The notes: generated by a model from the letters alone, not told the origin. A DNA stretch of 64,000 bases from Pseudomonas putida S13.1.2 (GCF_000498395.2 NZ_CP010979.1:992001-1056000); one strand, 5' to 3'. Shown: positions 1 to 8,567, counted from the first letter of the stretch. Made by a program: numbers and translations.

Positions 1-1
1 G

Positions 2-51
2 TCTGGGCGGGGGTGGGTTATTTCATTATAAAGAAATGATCTCCGCCCAGA
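2..51. other. Long inverted repeat at the window edge
   Basis: Nine-base arms TCTGGGCGG (2-10) and CCGCCCAGA (43-51) are perfectly complementary. An inner ATTTC/GAAAT pair lies between them, so one hairpin could form. It lies just past the terC stop codon. It may be a terminator stem or part of an RNA from a gene outside the window; nothing else identifies it. Confidence 0.45.
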
Positions 52-60
52 TTCGTAACT

Positions 61-1116
61 TCAGACCCGCATCTGCGGGTCTTCCTTTTTATTGCTAAAT
101 TCACCACCGGCATTCGCAGGCTGTTTGGGTTGAATCTCCGCCTTCTCCCCCCGCGTCTTCACCAACGAAACCACCACCCCACCCAGCAACAACCCGAACG
201 TCACCCCCAACGACAGCAGCGCCGGTACCTTGCCCACCATGCCGTGATAGAAAATCTTGCAACCAATAAAGATAAGCACCAGCGCCAACGCATACTTGAG
301 GTAAACAAACCGGTGCATCAATGCCGACAGTGCGAAGTAAAGCGAGCGCAGCCCAAGAATGGCAAAGATGTTCGAGGTGTAGACAATGAACGGGTCCTGG
401 GTAATGGCGAAAATCGCCGGCACGCTGTCGACGGCAAACACCAGGTCGGCCAACTCGATCAGCACCAGCGCCAGGAACAACGGGGTGGCATAGCGCAGCG
501 CCTTGCTGTGGCCGGCTGGGGTCTGGTGTACGAAGAAGTGCGAGCCGTGGATCTGGTCGGTGACCCGCATGTGGCGGCGCACGAACTTGAGGATCGGGTT
601 GTTGGCCAGGTCAGGGTGGCTGTCTTCTTTCGAAAGCGCCATCTTCACTCCGGTAAACAGCAGGAAGGCACCGAAGATATACAGCACCCAGGCAAAGTTC
701 TGCACCAGCGCGGCGCCCACACCAATCATGATCGCCCGCAGGAACACCACCCCCAGGATGCCCCAGAACAGCACACGATGCTGGTAACGGCGGGGGATGG
801 CGAAGTAGCTGAAGATCATCGCCATGACGAACACGTTGTCCATCGACAGCGATTGCTCGACCAGGAAACCGGTGTAGAACTCCAGCGCCGATTGCGCGCC
901 CAGCTGGTACCAGACCCCGACGCCGAACAAGACGCCAACGCTGAAGTAGCCCGAATACAGCAGCAGGCTTTCGCGCATTTCGATTTCCCGGTCGTGGCGG
1001 TGCAGCACGCCCAGGTCGAGCACCAGCAAACCGATGACGATGGCCATGAACACCAGCCACATCCAGGCGCTGGTGCCGAGTACAGGGGTGGTGAGGAATG
1101 CTTGCAGAGCTGTCAT
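61..1116 (-). CDS. TerC/Alx-family integral membrane protein
   Basis: A 351-residue TerC-family protein. The start at 1116 (MTALQAFL) is chosen because AAGGAGG lies just upstream; the frame stays open to 1200 but has no ribosome site there. About nine hydrophobic segments are visible. The family's acidic membrane motifs are present: an SMDNVF stretch near residue 90 and ELADLVFAVDSVPA near residue 220. TerC/Alx proteins are inner-membrane transporters linked to manganese export, tellurite resistance or metal loading of exported proteins. Which role applies here cannot be told from sequence. It stands alone, and no manganese riboswitch was recognised upstream. Confidence 0.9.
   Translation of the reverse strand: MTALQAFLTTPVLGTSAWMWLVFMAIVIGLLVLDLGVLHRHDREIEMRESLLLYSGYFSVGVLFGVGVWYQLGAQSALEFYTGFLVEQSLSMDNVFVMAMIFSYFAIPRRYQHRVLFWGILGVVFLRAIMIGVGAALVQNFAWVLYIFGAFLLFTGVKMALSKEDSHPDLANNPILKFVRRHMRVTDQIHGSHFFVHQTPAGHSKALRYATPLFLALVLIELADLVFAVDSVPAIFAITQDPFIVYTSNIFAILGLRSLYFALSALMHRFVYLKYALALVLIFIGCKIFYHGMVGKVPALLSLGVTFGLLLGGVVVSLVKTRGEKAEIQPKQPANAGGEFSNKKEDPQMRV
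63..93 (+). terminator. Plus-strand Rho-independent terminator overlapping the terC 3' end
   Basis: AGACCCGC and GCGGGTCT (63-82) form an 8-bp stem with a four-base loop, followed on the plus strand by TCCTTTTTATT. The T-tract makes it a terminator for a plus-strand gene left of the window. It overlaps the last codons of the convergent terC gene. Confidence 0.6.
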
Positions 1117-1300
1117 GAGCCCCTCCTTGAATGTCGACGTTGCATGGCAACAGTGATCCGACATGGCGGCTTGGCAGCCGTCAGAGGGGCCCGGTATCAC
1201 ATGAATTTGAGCCTAGACCCGAATGCAGAAGATACCGAATGGGGAGCTGTTACATTTCTTTGCCAGCACCCCTGGAGGAGCACAAGCCCGCCCCCTCAAT

Positions 1301-2608
1301 TCAATACACCCACACCTCGACCCGCCGATTGCGCAGCCGCCCTTGCTCCAGCTCATTGCCGGCCACCGGCAGTTCATCGCCCATACCCGTCACCTCCAGC
1401 AACTCCACGCCATCGCGTGCCAGCTCGCGGCGCACTGCCTGGGCCCGAAGGCGCGAGAGCAGGGCGGCGCGGCCAGGCGTTTCCTTGGGGTCGCCAAAAC
1501 CTACCAGCACCGCTTTGCTCTGCAGCTTGCCAGCCTGGCGCAGGTATTCGGCCACCCGCTGCACATCACGCAGGGCCTTGTTATCGAGGCTGGCGCTGCC
1601 TTCCTGAAAGCGGAAGTTCACACTCAGCCGCTGCGCCTGTTGGGCCAAGGTACGGTAGCGCGGCGGCATGTCGGCCTGGGGCACTACTGGCTGGGCCTTG
1701 ATCTGCTGCGAAACAAAGCCCTGCTGGGCGACGATGGCCTGGCCGGCCGGGCTCTGGGCAAAGTCGGCCAGGGCCCTGGCCTGCGGCTTGGGGTTGGCCG
1801 GCAGGTAGAAGTACAGGCGTCGTGACAGCGGATAGTCTTCGCTGGCCACCAGCGCGCGCTCCGGCAGCATGGCCGGTGCGTCGCCTTCGGCTACCGCCAG
1901 CACCTTGGCCCCGTGCACCGCAGCCAGGCTGCTGAAGCCGATGGCCTGGCGGTCGGTGGCCACCTGCGCGGCCAGTTCGTCACTGGACTCGAAGCGCCGG
2001 GCCTTGGCTGACAAGTCGTGGTGCTGGGGCTCCAGCACCAGTGCCTTGAACGTCTCGAAGGTGCCGGAGCGGTCGTCACGGGCGTATAGGTGAATGGCGC
2101 CGCCAGCAATACCCAATTGCTCCCAGCATTGGATCTGCCCGGAGAAAATCTGCGCCAGTTGCTGTGTGTTCAACCGAGGTAGCGGGTTGTCGGGGTGGAC
2201 GATGACCGCGACACCGTCCAGCCCGATCACTTGCTCGGCGCTGGCAGCACGCAGGTCGCCTAGGGCCCGAAGTTGGCGCACTTCGCTGTCGTTGATCGGT
2301 CGCGAGGCGGCTGCCAGGTCGGCGTCGCCACGGCCGAGGGCGGCGAAGCCGGTGCTGGAACCGTGTGCGGCGATGTCGACACGCAGGGGTTGGCCATGCG
2401 CATCGCGTGCGGTGATCACGGTCTCGTTGGCCCACTTGCCAGGTTGCTGCTCGATGGCGGTGGCTTGCTGCGCGCGCAATTGCCCTTGTACCAAGGCAGG
2501 CAGCAGTGCTGCACCGATGGTGTTGGAGCCTTGAACGCGCAGGTGCACAGGCTCGGCCAGGGTGGCCAGCGGTAGCAAGGTGAGCAGCAAGACAAACAGG
2601 CGGGGCAT
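1301..2608 (-). CDS. PstS-like substrate-binding protein fused to an OmpA domain
   Basis: A 435-residue exported protein. Residues 1-18 form a signal peptide ending in TLA. A PstS-like phosphate-binding fold follows (VQGSNTIGAALLP near residue 25, then SSTGFAALGRGDADLA). From about residue 320 an OmpA-type peptidoglycan-binding domain follows (SVNFRFQEGS, later NRRVEVWVY at the C-terminus). It is probably a periplasmic phosphate- or anion-binding protein tethered to the cell wall. It is not beside pst transport genes, so a scavenging or sensing role is inferred. The length fits Pseudomonas proteins with this two-domain layout. Confidence 0.85.
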   Translation of the reverse strand: MPRLFVLLLTLLPLATLAEPVHLRVQGSNTIGAALLPALVQGQLRAQQATAIEQQPGKWANETVITARDAHGQPLRVDIAAHGSSTGFAALGRGDADLAAASRPINDSEVRQLRALGDLRAASAEQVIGLDGVAVIVHPDNPLPRLNTQQLAQIFSGQIQCWEQLGIAGGAIHLYARDDRSGTFETFKALVLEPQHHDLSAKARRFESSDELAAQVATDRQAIGFSSLAAVHGAKVLAVAEGDAPAMLPERALVASEDYPLSRRLYFYLPANPKPQARALADFAQSPAGQAIVAQQGFVSQQIKAQPVVPQADMPPRYRTLAQQAQRLSVNFRFQEGSASLDNKALRDVQRVAEYLRQAGKLQSKAVLVGFGDPKETPGRAALLSRLRAQAVRRELARDGVELLEVTGMGDELPVAGNELEQGRLRNRRVEVWVY

Positions 2609-2703
2609 GCCGGGTGGCCCTGTGGCATAGAGTTGGCCGGCAGATTACGACAGTGGCGTGATGATAATGTGACAGTCCGTAGGGGAGGGCTCTGCCCTCC
2701 ATT

Positions 2704-2787
2704 CGCGACACAAGGCCGCTCCCACAGGCGACCGCGATGCCTTGTGGGAGCGGCCTTGCGTTGCGATAGGGCCGCAAAGCGGCCCCG
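2704..2787. repeat. REP pair (GGCCTTGTG class)
   Basis: Two convergent copies of a REP unit flank a short spacer: CAAGGCCGCTCCCACAGG and its inverse TGTGGGAGCGGCCTTG. A GGGCCGC-AAA-GCGGCCC hairpin follows at about 2769-2785. It is typical of P. putida extragenic palindromes and lies downstream of the ABC transporter operon, where it may also serve as a terminator. Confidence 0.8.
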
Positions 2788-2793
2788 GTTATC

Positions 2794-3942
2794 TCAATGC
2801 GCCCCGGCAGACTTGCTCAAATCACTCTCGGCCCACTCGGTGTAGATGCAGGCATCCGCCACCGCCCAGCGCACCTTCACGCTGTCGCCCGGCTGCATCG
2901 GCATGCCCGCGGCCGACAGTGCCTTCACCGTCAGCTCGGTACCCCCTGCAGTCACCACATGGCAGGTCTGGCTTTCACCCAGGAACAGCACTTCGCCAAC
3001 CTTGGCACTGACCTCGTTCCAGCCCGCCGGCAATGGCTCGCGCGCAGCCTGTTCGGCGGTCAGGGCCAGGGCTTTTTCCGGGCGCACCATGATCAGCGCA
3101 TCCTGCCCAGCGGCCAGGCCCGGGGTCAGGCGAATGGCCACTGGCTGGCCCTCGAAGCTGCCGGCGCCATTGCTGCTGGCCTTGATGCGCAGGAAGTTGG
3201 AGTTGCCCAGGAACGAGGCGACAAAGGCATTCGGTGGGTTCTGGTACAGGTCGTAACCGGTGCCCAGGCCGACGATCTTGCCATGGCTGAAGATGGCGAT
3301 GCGCTGGGACAGGCGCATGGCTTCTTCCTGGTCATGGGTGACGTAGACGATAGTGATACCCAGCCGGCGGTGCAGCTGGCGCAGCTCGTCCTGCAGGTCT
3401 TCGCGCAGCTTCTTGTCCAGCGCGCCGAGTGGTTCGTCCATCAGCAGGATGCGTGGCTCGTACACCAGCGCCCGGGCAATCGCCACACGCTGCTGCTGCC
3501 CGCCGGACATCTGCGACGGCTTGCGGTGGGCGAACTGCTCCAGTTGCACCAGCTTGAGCATCGCGTCGACGCGCTTGTTGGTCTCACTGGTGCTCAGCTT
3601 GCGGATGGCCAGCGGGAAGGCGATATTGTCGCGCACGTTCAGGTGTGGGAACAGCGAATAACGCTGGAACACCATGCCGATGTCACGCTTGTGCGGCGGT
3701 ACATTCACCAGCGACTGGCCATCGACCAGGATTTCGCCGCTGCTGGGCGTTTCGAAGCCGGCCAGCATCGACAGGGTGGTGGATTTGCCCGAGCCGCTAG
3801 AACCGAGGAAGGTCAGGAACTCGCCGTCCTGGATTTCCAGGTCGAGGTTGTCCACGGCGGTGAAGTCGCCGTAGTGCTTGTTCAGGCCGCGCAGGCTGAC
3901 CAGGGTCTTGCCTGGCGCGTTGTCTTTGATCACTGCACTCAT
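2794..3942 (-). CDS. Polyamine-type ABC transporter ATP-binding protein (PotA family)
   Basis: A 382-residue ATPase. Start 3942 (MSAVIKD) has GGAG upstream. Walker A GSSGSGKST is near residue 47, Q-loop VFQRYSLFPH follows, then signature MSGGQQQRV, Walker B ILLMDEPLGALD and H-loop VTHDQEEA. A C-terminal TOBE-like domain covers about residues 270-370. It powers uptake through the two permeases encoded just upstream. PotA-family transporters carry polyamines, but relatives take up other small cations, so the substrate is open. It is the last gene of the operon: binding protein, two permeases, ATPase. Confidence 0.92.
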   Translation of the reverse strand: MSAVIKDNAPGKTLVSLRGLNKHYGDFTAVDNLDLEIQDGEFLTFLGSSGSGKSTTLSMLAGFETPSSGEILVDGQSLVNVPPHKRDIGMVFQRYSLFPHLNVRDNIAFPLAIRKLSTSETNKRVDAMLKLVQLEQFAHRKPSQMSGGQQQRVAIARALVYEPRILLMDEPLGALDKKLREDLQDELRQLHRRLGITIVYVTHDQEEAMRLSQRIAIFSHGKIVGLGTGYDLYQNPPNAFVASFLGNSNFLRIKASSNGAGSFEGQPVAIRLTPGLAAGQDALIMVRPEKALALTAEQAAREPLPAGWNEVSAKVGEVLFLGESQTCHVVTAGGTELTVKALSAAGMPMQPGDSVKVRWAVADACIYTEWAESDLSKSAGAH

Positions 3943-3961
3943 TGTTGTTTTCTCCGCGCGC

Positions 3962-4771
3962 TCAGGCGTTTGTTTCGGTGCGCCGGCGCAAGGCGGCGGC
4001 AATGAACATCACAAGCAACGACAGGCCGATCAGCAGGGTCGAGGCCACGGCGATGACCGGGCTCAGGTCCTGGCGCAGGGTGGTCCACATCTTCACCGGC
4101 AGGGTCTGCAGGTCGGGGCTGGCCATCATCACGCTCAGCACCACCTCATCCCACGACACCAGGAAGGCGAACAGGCCACCGGCGATCATCCCCGGGCGAA
4201 TGGCCGGGAAGGTGACCTTGAAAATCGCCTGCAGGCGCGAGGCACCGCAGATCACCGCGGCATCCTCGATCGACTGGTCGAACAGCTTCAGCGAGTTGAT
4301 GATCGAGATGATGGTGAAGGGCAGGGCGACGATCACGTGGCTGACCACGAAGGCGAACAGCGTGCCGGTGTAGCCCAGCTTGAGAAACAGTGCGTACACG
4401 GCCACGGCGATGATCACCAGCGGCACGATCATCGGCATGGTGAACAGGCCGTACAGCAGCTCGCGGCCCGGGAAGCGGCCACGCACCAGGGCGAATGCGC
4501 TGGGCAGGCCCAGCAGTACGGCGGCGACGGTGGTCAGCACGGCCACCTTCAGGCTGGCCAGCGCGGCGTCCATCCACTCCGGGTTGGAGAAGAACTGGCT
4601 GTACCACTTGAAGGTCCAGCCCGGTGGCGGAAACACCAGCCACTGGGACGAGCCGAACGACAGCAACACGATGAACACCACCGGCAGCAGCAGGAAGGCC
4701 GCAATGACCCCGGTGGTCAGGTACAGGCCCGTGCGCAGCGGGCGGCCCATGGCATTGGGAGACAGGAGCAT
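3962..4771 (-). CDS. ABC transporter permease, PotC family
   Basis: A 269-residue inner-membrane permease with six predicted hydrophobic segments. The EAA-type loop that contacts the ATPase is seen as EDAAVICGASRLQAIFKVTFPAIRPG around residue 170. It pairs with the PotB-like permease encoded just upstream. The six-base gap between the two genes and nineteen bases to the ATPase indicate one transcript. Confidence 0.92.
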   Translation of the reverse strand: MLLSPNAMGRPLRTGLYLTTGVIAAFLLLPVVFIVLLSFGSSQWLVFPPPGWTFKWYSQFFSNPEWMDAALASLKVAVLTTVAAVLLGLPSAFALVRGRFPGRELLYGLFTMPMIVPLVIIAVAVYALFLKLGYTGTLFAFVVSHVIVALPFTIISIINSLKLFDQSIEDAAVICGASRLQAIFKVTFPAIRPGMIAGGLFAFLVSWDEVVLSVMMASPDLQTLPVKMWTTLRQDLSPVIAVASTLLIGLSLLVMFIAAALRRRTETNA

Positions 4772-4777
4772 GGCGGT

Positions 4778-5695
4778 TTACCTCGCGTTGCCAACCGGGG
4801 ATTCCGGCTGCAGCTTCAGGTACAGGTAGAAGAGCACCAGGGTGATCGCCACCAGCAGTGCGGCAGCGGCGCTGGCCAGGCCCCAGTTGAGGAACGACTG
4901 CACCTGCTGGATGATGAATTCGGGCAGCATCATGTTCTGCGCCCCGCCCAGCAGTGCCGGGGTGACGTAGTAACCGAGCGACATCACGAACACCATCAGC
5001 GCGCCGGAGAACAGCCCCGAACGGCACAGCGGCAGGAACACTTTCCAGAAGTTGGTCCACGGGCTGGCGCCGCAGATGGAGCCGGCCTGCAGCACCATCG
5101 GGTCGATGGCGTGCATGGTGGCCTGCAGCGGCAGCACGATGAACGGGATCATGATGTAGCTCATGCCGATTACCACGCCGGTGAGGTTGTGCACCATTTC
5201 CAGCGGGGTATCGATGATACCCATGGCCATCAACGCCTTGTTGATCACCCCCGAGCTTTGCAGCAACACCAGCCACGAGTAGGTGCGCGCCAGCAGGCTG
5301 GTCCACATCGACAACAGCACGATGTTCAGCAGCCAGCGGCCCCAGCCCTTGGGCACCAAGGTGATTGCCCAGGCCAGCGGGAAGCCCAGCAGCACACTGA
5401 TCAGGGTGACCACGCCGGCCACCGAGAAGGTGTTGAACAGCACCCGTGCGTAGGCCGAGTTGGCGAACAGCTGCTCGTAGTTGCCCAGCCCCGGCGTTGG
5501 CTCCAGCACCCCACGCAGCAACAGGCCGACCAGCGGGGCAAAGAAGAACAGGCCAAGGAACAGCAGGGCCGGCAGCAGGTTGCGGCTGCCCTTCCAGCGC
5601 TGGCTCAGGCTGGCGCGGCGGGGGGCCGTTCCGGGGGCGCCGGTGCCCGTGGGGGCACCTTGCGCGTTATGCAGGGCGTTGATGGCGACTTTCAT
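4778..5695 (-). CDS. ABC transporter permease, PotB family
   Basis: A 305-residue permease with six membrane segments after a roughly 45-residue charged, alanine- and glycine-rich N-terminal tail. The EAA loop reads LQAGSICGASPWTNFWKVFLPLCRSG. Start 5695 (MKVAINA) is chosen because its ATG overlaps the stop of the binding-protein gene by four bases (ATGA), which implies translational coupling. It forms the membrane channel with the PotC-like permease. Confidence 0.92.
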   Translation of the reverse strand: MKVAINALHNAQGAPTGTGAPGTAPRRASLSQRWKGSRNLLPALLFLGLFFFAPLVGLLLRGVLEPTPGLGNYEQLFANSAYARVLFNTFSVAGVVTLISVLLGFPLAWAITLVPKGWGRWLLNIVLLSMWTSLLARTYSWLVLLQSSGVINKALMAMGIIDTPLEMVHNLTGVVIGMSYIMIPFIVLPLQATMHAIDPMVLQAGSICGASPWTNFWKVFLPLCRSGLFSGALMVFVMSLGYYVTPALLGGAQNMMLPEFIIQQVQSFLNWGLASAAAALLVAITLVLFYLYLKLQPESPVGNAR

Positions 5696-6717
5696 TTGAC
5701 CAACCACTCATTCCAGCGGGCCGCGATGGCCTGACCGTTCTTGGCCCAGTAGGCGAAGTCGAGGGTGACCTGGTCCTGGGCGTAGGCAGTGGGCAGGTTA
5801 GGCGCTAGGTCTTTGTCCAGCTTGGCCACGCTGTCGACGTTCACCGGGGCGTAGGCGGTCTTGTTGGCGAACTCGGCCTGGCCTTCGGCGCTGCTGGCGT
5901 TGGCCAGAAACTTCATGGCCGCGTCCTTGTTCTTGGCGCCTTTGGGGATGACCAGGAAGTCGGCCATGACCAGGTTCTGTTTCCAGCTTACGCCCACGGG
6001 TGCACCGTCTTGCTGCAGGGCGTAGACACGGCCGTTCCAGAACTGGCCGAGCGAGGCTTCACCCGAGGCCAGCAGCTGCTGCGACTGGGCGCCACCGCCC
6101 CACCAGACGATGTCTTTCTTGATGGTATCGAGTTTTTTGAAGGCGCGGTCCAGGTCCAGCGGGTACAGCTTGTCTGGCGCTACGCCGTCGGCCAGCAGGG
6201 CCAGTTCCAGCACGCCGGGGCTGGGCCATTTGTACAGGGCGCGTTTGCCCGGGTAGGTCTTGGTGTCGAACAGTGCGGTCCAGTCTACCGGCTTGTTGGC
6301 ACCCAGCTTGCCTTCGTTGTAGCCCAGCACGAAGGAGAAGAAGAACGAGCCGACGCCATGGTCGGACACGAAGCGAGGGTCGATCTTGTCACGCTTTATC
6401 TGGGTGAAGTCGAGGGGTTCCAGCAGGCCTTCGCTGGCGGCGCGCAGGGCAAAGTCGGCTTCGACATCGACCACATCCCATTGCACGTTGCCGCTTTCGA
6501 CCATGGCCTTGAGCTTGCCGTAGTCGGTGGGGCCGTCCTGCACGACCTTGATGTCGGTGGCTTTGGTGAAGGGTACGGCCCACGCTTCTTTCTGGGCGTC
6601 CTGGGTGGTACCGCCCCAGCTGACGAAGTTCAGGCTGTCAGCGGCCTGGGCGGCTTGACATGCCAGGGTCAGCAGGCTGGCGGACAGCACTGCGGTTACA
6701 CGTTTGCTCAACAGCAT
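5692..6717 (-). CDS. Periplasmic polyamine-type solute-binding protein (PotD/PotF family)
   Basis: A 341-residue exported binding protein. Residues 1-25 are a signal peptide ending in AAQAA, and the mature chain starts with the family's NFVSWGGTTQD strand. The fold is bacterial type 2 binding protein of the spermidine/putrescine group. It is the first gene of a four-gene uptake operon. The promoter region carries a TGGTAT-type palindrome at 6869-6880. Substrate cannot be fixed by eye: putrescine, spermidine or an N-methylated amine are all plausible. Confidence 0.9.
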   Translation of the reverse strand: MLLSKRVTAVLSASLLTLACQAAQAADSLNFVSWGGTTQDAQKEAWAVPFTKATDIKVVQDGPTDYGKLKAMVESGNVQWDVVDVEADFALRAASEGLLEPLDFTQIKRDKIDPRFVSDHGVGSFFFSFVLGYNEGKLGANKPVDWTALFDTKTYPGKRALYKWPSPGVLELALLADGVAPDKLYPLDLDRAFKKLDTIKKDIVWWGGGAQSQQLLASGEASLGQFWNGRVYALQQDGAPVGVSWKQNLVMADFLVIPKGAKNKDAAMKFLANASSAEGQAEFANKTAYAPVNVDSVAKLDKDLAPNLPTAYAQDQVTLDFAYWAKNGQAIAARWNEWLVK

Positions 6718-6860
6718 GGTTACGCCCTCGTTGCTTTTGTTATTCGAGGCGGGGCTTTTGATGCGCCCGCCAACAGTGTTCGGGGAGCAGCTAAAACAAA
6801 GTGTCTTGGTGGCCGTTTTTAATTGTAGGTGCCGGCCTACAGATTCAAGGTCTACGGGAT

Positions 6861-6866
6861 ATCATA
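6861..6866 (-). promoter_or_regulatory. Candidate -10 box of the ABC transporter operon
   Basis: Read on the minus strand this is TATGAT, a good sigma-70 -10 box, about 145 bases upstream of the binding-protein start. A TTGCCA at 6886-6891 could be the -35, though 19 bases of spacing is long. The neighbouring palindrome at 6869-6880 falls in the spacer. Confidence 0.4.
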
Positions 6867-6868
6867 TT

Positions 6869-6880
6869 ATGGTATTCCAA
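6869..6880. promoter_or_regulatory. Palindromic operator candidate before the ABC operon
   Basis: ATGGTATTCCAA is an imperfect palindrome (half-sites TGGTAT and TGGAAT). It closely resembles the perfect ATGGTATACCAT at 8227-8238, in the ribBX/DUF1330 intergenic region. The GT..AC layout suits a GntR-family regulator. The regulator is not identified in the window. Confidence 0.4.
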
Positions 6881-6945
6881 ACTTTTGGCAAGGGGTCTGA
6901 GGCGACCGGCCATCACCCCGGCCTTTGCCAACTGCCGCAACCCTT

Positions 6946-7062
6946 TGTAGGAGCGGCCTTGTGTCGCGAAAGGGCCGCACAGCGGCCCCAGGGTTTCAGC
7001 GTCGACACACCAATTGACGGGGCCGCTATGCGGCCCTTTCGCGGCACAAGGCCGCTCCTACA
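6946..7062. repeat. REP pair (GGCCTTGTG class)
   Basis: Two convergent units, TGTAGGAGCGGCCTTGTG and its inverse ending CGGCCTTGTG..., each with a GGGCCGC-type inner hairpin, separated by about 30 bases. With the upstream promoter region it fills the 356-base gap between the ABC operon and ribBX. Confidence 0.8.
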
Positions 7063-7073
7063 ACGGGACTGTG

Positions 7074-8195
7074 TCAGGTCGGAAGGCCTGGCTCGAACGG
7101 AATGCTCTGCACCACCTCCAGCTCATACCCCGCCAGGCCGGCGTACTTCAGTGGTGGCCCCAGGTGACGCAGCTTGCCCACGCCCAGGTCCTGCAGAATC
7201 TGCGCCCCGGTGCCTACTTCGGAGTACACCTTCGACTGCCCGCGCTGGTACGGCCTTACCGGCTGGGTCAGCTGCGGCACACGCTCAAGCAGGGCCTGGG
7301 AGGATTCATGGTTGGCCAGGATCACCACCACGCCTGTACCTTCGTCGGCTACCTTCTGCAGCGCCGCCCACAGCGTCCAGTTGGCGGGGCCGGCGTATTC
7401 GGCACCGACCAGGTCGCGCAGCGGGTCGATCACGTGCACCCGCACCAGGGTCGGTTGCTCGCGACGGATGTCGCCCATGACCATGGCCATGTGCACGCCG
7501 CCTTCAATGCGGTCCTCATAGGTGACCAGACGGAAGGTGCCGTGCACGGTCGGCAGTTCGCGCTCGCCGATACGTTTGATGGTCTGCTCGGTGCTCAGGC
7601 GGTAGTGGATCAGGTCGGCGATGGTGCCGATCTTGATGCCATGCCGGGCGGCGAACACTTCCAGGTCGGGGCGGCGGGCCATGGTGCCATCGTCGTTCAG
7701 CACTTCAACAATGACCGACGCCGGGCTGAAGCCGGCCAGCCGTGCCAGGTCGCAACCTGCTTCGGTGTGGCCGGCGCGGGTCAGCACGCCGCCTTCGCGG
7801 GCGCGCAGCGGGAAGATGTGGCCAGGTTGCACCAGGTCTTCGGGGCGGGCGGTCGGGGCCATGGCCGCTGCCACGGTGCGTGCCCGGTCGGCAGCGGAAA
7901 TGCCGGTGGTGACGCCGGTGGCTGCTTCGATCGACACGGTGAACGCCGTGCTGAAAGCGCTGCCGTTGGCCGGTACCATCTGCTCCAGGCCCAGGCGCTG
8001 GCAGTGTTCGTCGGTCAGGGTCAGGCAGATCAGGCCGCGCGCTTCGCGGGCCATGAAGTTGATGGCCTGGGCGTCGCAACGCTCGGCGGCGATCAGCAGG
8101 TCGCCTTCGTTCTCCCGGTCCTCGTCATCCACCAGCAGGACCATTTTGCCCTGCCGGTAGTCCTCGAGAAGCTCCTCGATGGTGTTGAATGCCAT
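7074..8195 (-). CDS. ribBX: RibBX-type 3,4-dihydroxy-2-butanone-4-phosphate synthase with degenerate RibA domain
   Basis: A 373-residue two-domain protein. Residues 1-200 are a full RibB synthase, which makes the four-carbon precursor of riboflavin: DDEDRENEGDL near residue 24 and the GHIFPLRA and GHTEAGCDLARLAG motifs are intact. Residues from about 207 match GTP cyclohydrolase II (RibA). However, the zinc-binding cysteines normally following RVHSEC are missing; here the stretch reads RVHVIDPLRDLVGAEYAG. The C-terminal half is therefore probably inactive as RibA, which is the RibBX arrangement known in Proteobacteria. No FMN riboswitch fits in the short upstream gap. Confidence 0.9.
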   Translation of the reverse strand: MAFNTIEELLEDYRQGKMVLLVDDEDRENEGDLLIAAERCDAQAINFMAREARGLICLTLTDEHCQRLGLEQMVPANGSAFSTAFTVSIEAATGVTTGISAADRARTVAAAMAPTARPEDLVQPGHIFPLRAREGGVLTRAGHTEAGCDLARLAGFSPASVIVEVLNDDGTMARRPDLEVFAARHGIKIGTIADLIHYRLSTEQTIKRIGERELPTVHGTFRLVTYEDRIEGGVHMAMVMGDIRREQPTLVRVHVIDPLRDLVGAEYAGPANWTLWAALQKVADEGTGVVVILANHESSQALLERVPQLTQPVRPYQRGQSKVYSEVGTGAQILQDLGVGKLRHLGPPLKYAGLAGYELEVVQSIPFEPGLPT

Positions 8196-8226
8196 GTTGC
8201 ACGCTCACTGTGGTGGGGTGATTTTT

Positions 8227-8238
8227 ATGGTATACCAT
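8227..8238. promoter_or_regulatory. Perfect 12-base palindrome between ribBX and the DUF1330 gene
   Basis: ATGGTATACCAT is a perfect palindrome in the 78-base divergent region. On the minus strand it overlaps TATGAT (8237-8242), a likely -10 box for ribBX. A near copy precedes the ABC transporter operon. It is a likely operator for a GntR-type or similar dimeric regulator. Confidence 0.5.
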
Positions 8239-8273
8239 CATACACAAATATCGCCGTAACAGGAGAGCAGCGC

Positions 8274-8567
8274 ATGAAGGCCTATTGGATCGCCCATGTG
8301 GACGTGACCGAACCCGAGCAGTATCAGCAGTACACCCAACGCGCGCCGGCAGCCTTCAAGTCATTCGGCGGCCGCTTCCTGGCACGTGGCGGGCGCAGCG
8401 AGGCGATGGAAGGGCGGCCTACCCCTCAGCGTAGCGTGGTGATCGAGTTCGATTCGTATGAGCAGGCGGTGGCGTGTTATCGGTCCGCGCTGTATCAGGA
8501 GGCTTGCAGCCATCGCCAGGGGGTGGCGAAGGCTGAAGTGATCATTGTCGAAGGGTTTGAACCCTGA
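8274..8567 (+). CDS. DUF1330 family protein
   Basis: A 97-residue protein with the DUF1330 dimeric alpha/beta barrel pattern (KAYWIAHVDVT at the start, FGGRFLARGG, then VVIEFDSYEQA). The biochemical role of this family is unknown. Start ATG 8274 follows AGGAGAG. It is divergent from ribBX and shares its palindromic intergenic region, so shared control is likely. Confidence 0.85.
   Translation: MKAYWIAHVDVTEPEQYQQYTQRAPAAFKSFGGRFLARGGRSEAMEGRPTPQRSVVIEFDSYEQAVACYRSALYQEACSHRQGVAKAEVIIVEGFEP

Noticed and set aside
1117..1300. Manganese (yybP-ykoY) riboswitch upstream of terC
   Set aside because: A GACGGCTGCC-like stretch is present but the conserved core of the aptamer is missing on the minus strand.
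3878..5734. Long plus-strand open frame of 618 codons opposite the ABC permease genes
   Set aside because: Its translation is extremely rich in His, Gln and Arg with no domain, typical of the reverse strand of GC-rich coding DNA.
8196..8273. FMN riboswitch upstream of ribBX
   Set aside because: Only 78 bases separate ribBX from the divergent gene, too short for the conserved FMN aptamer, and none of its core stretches were seen.
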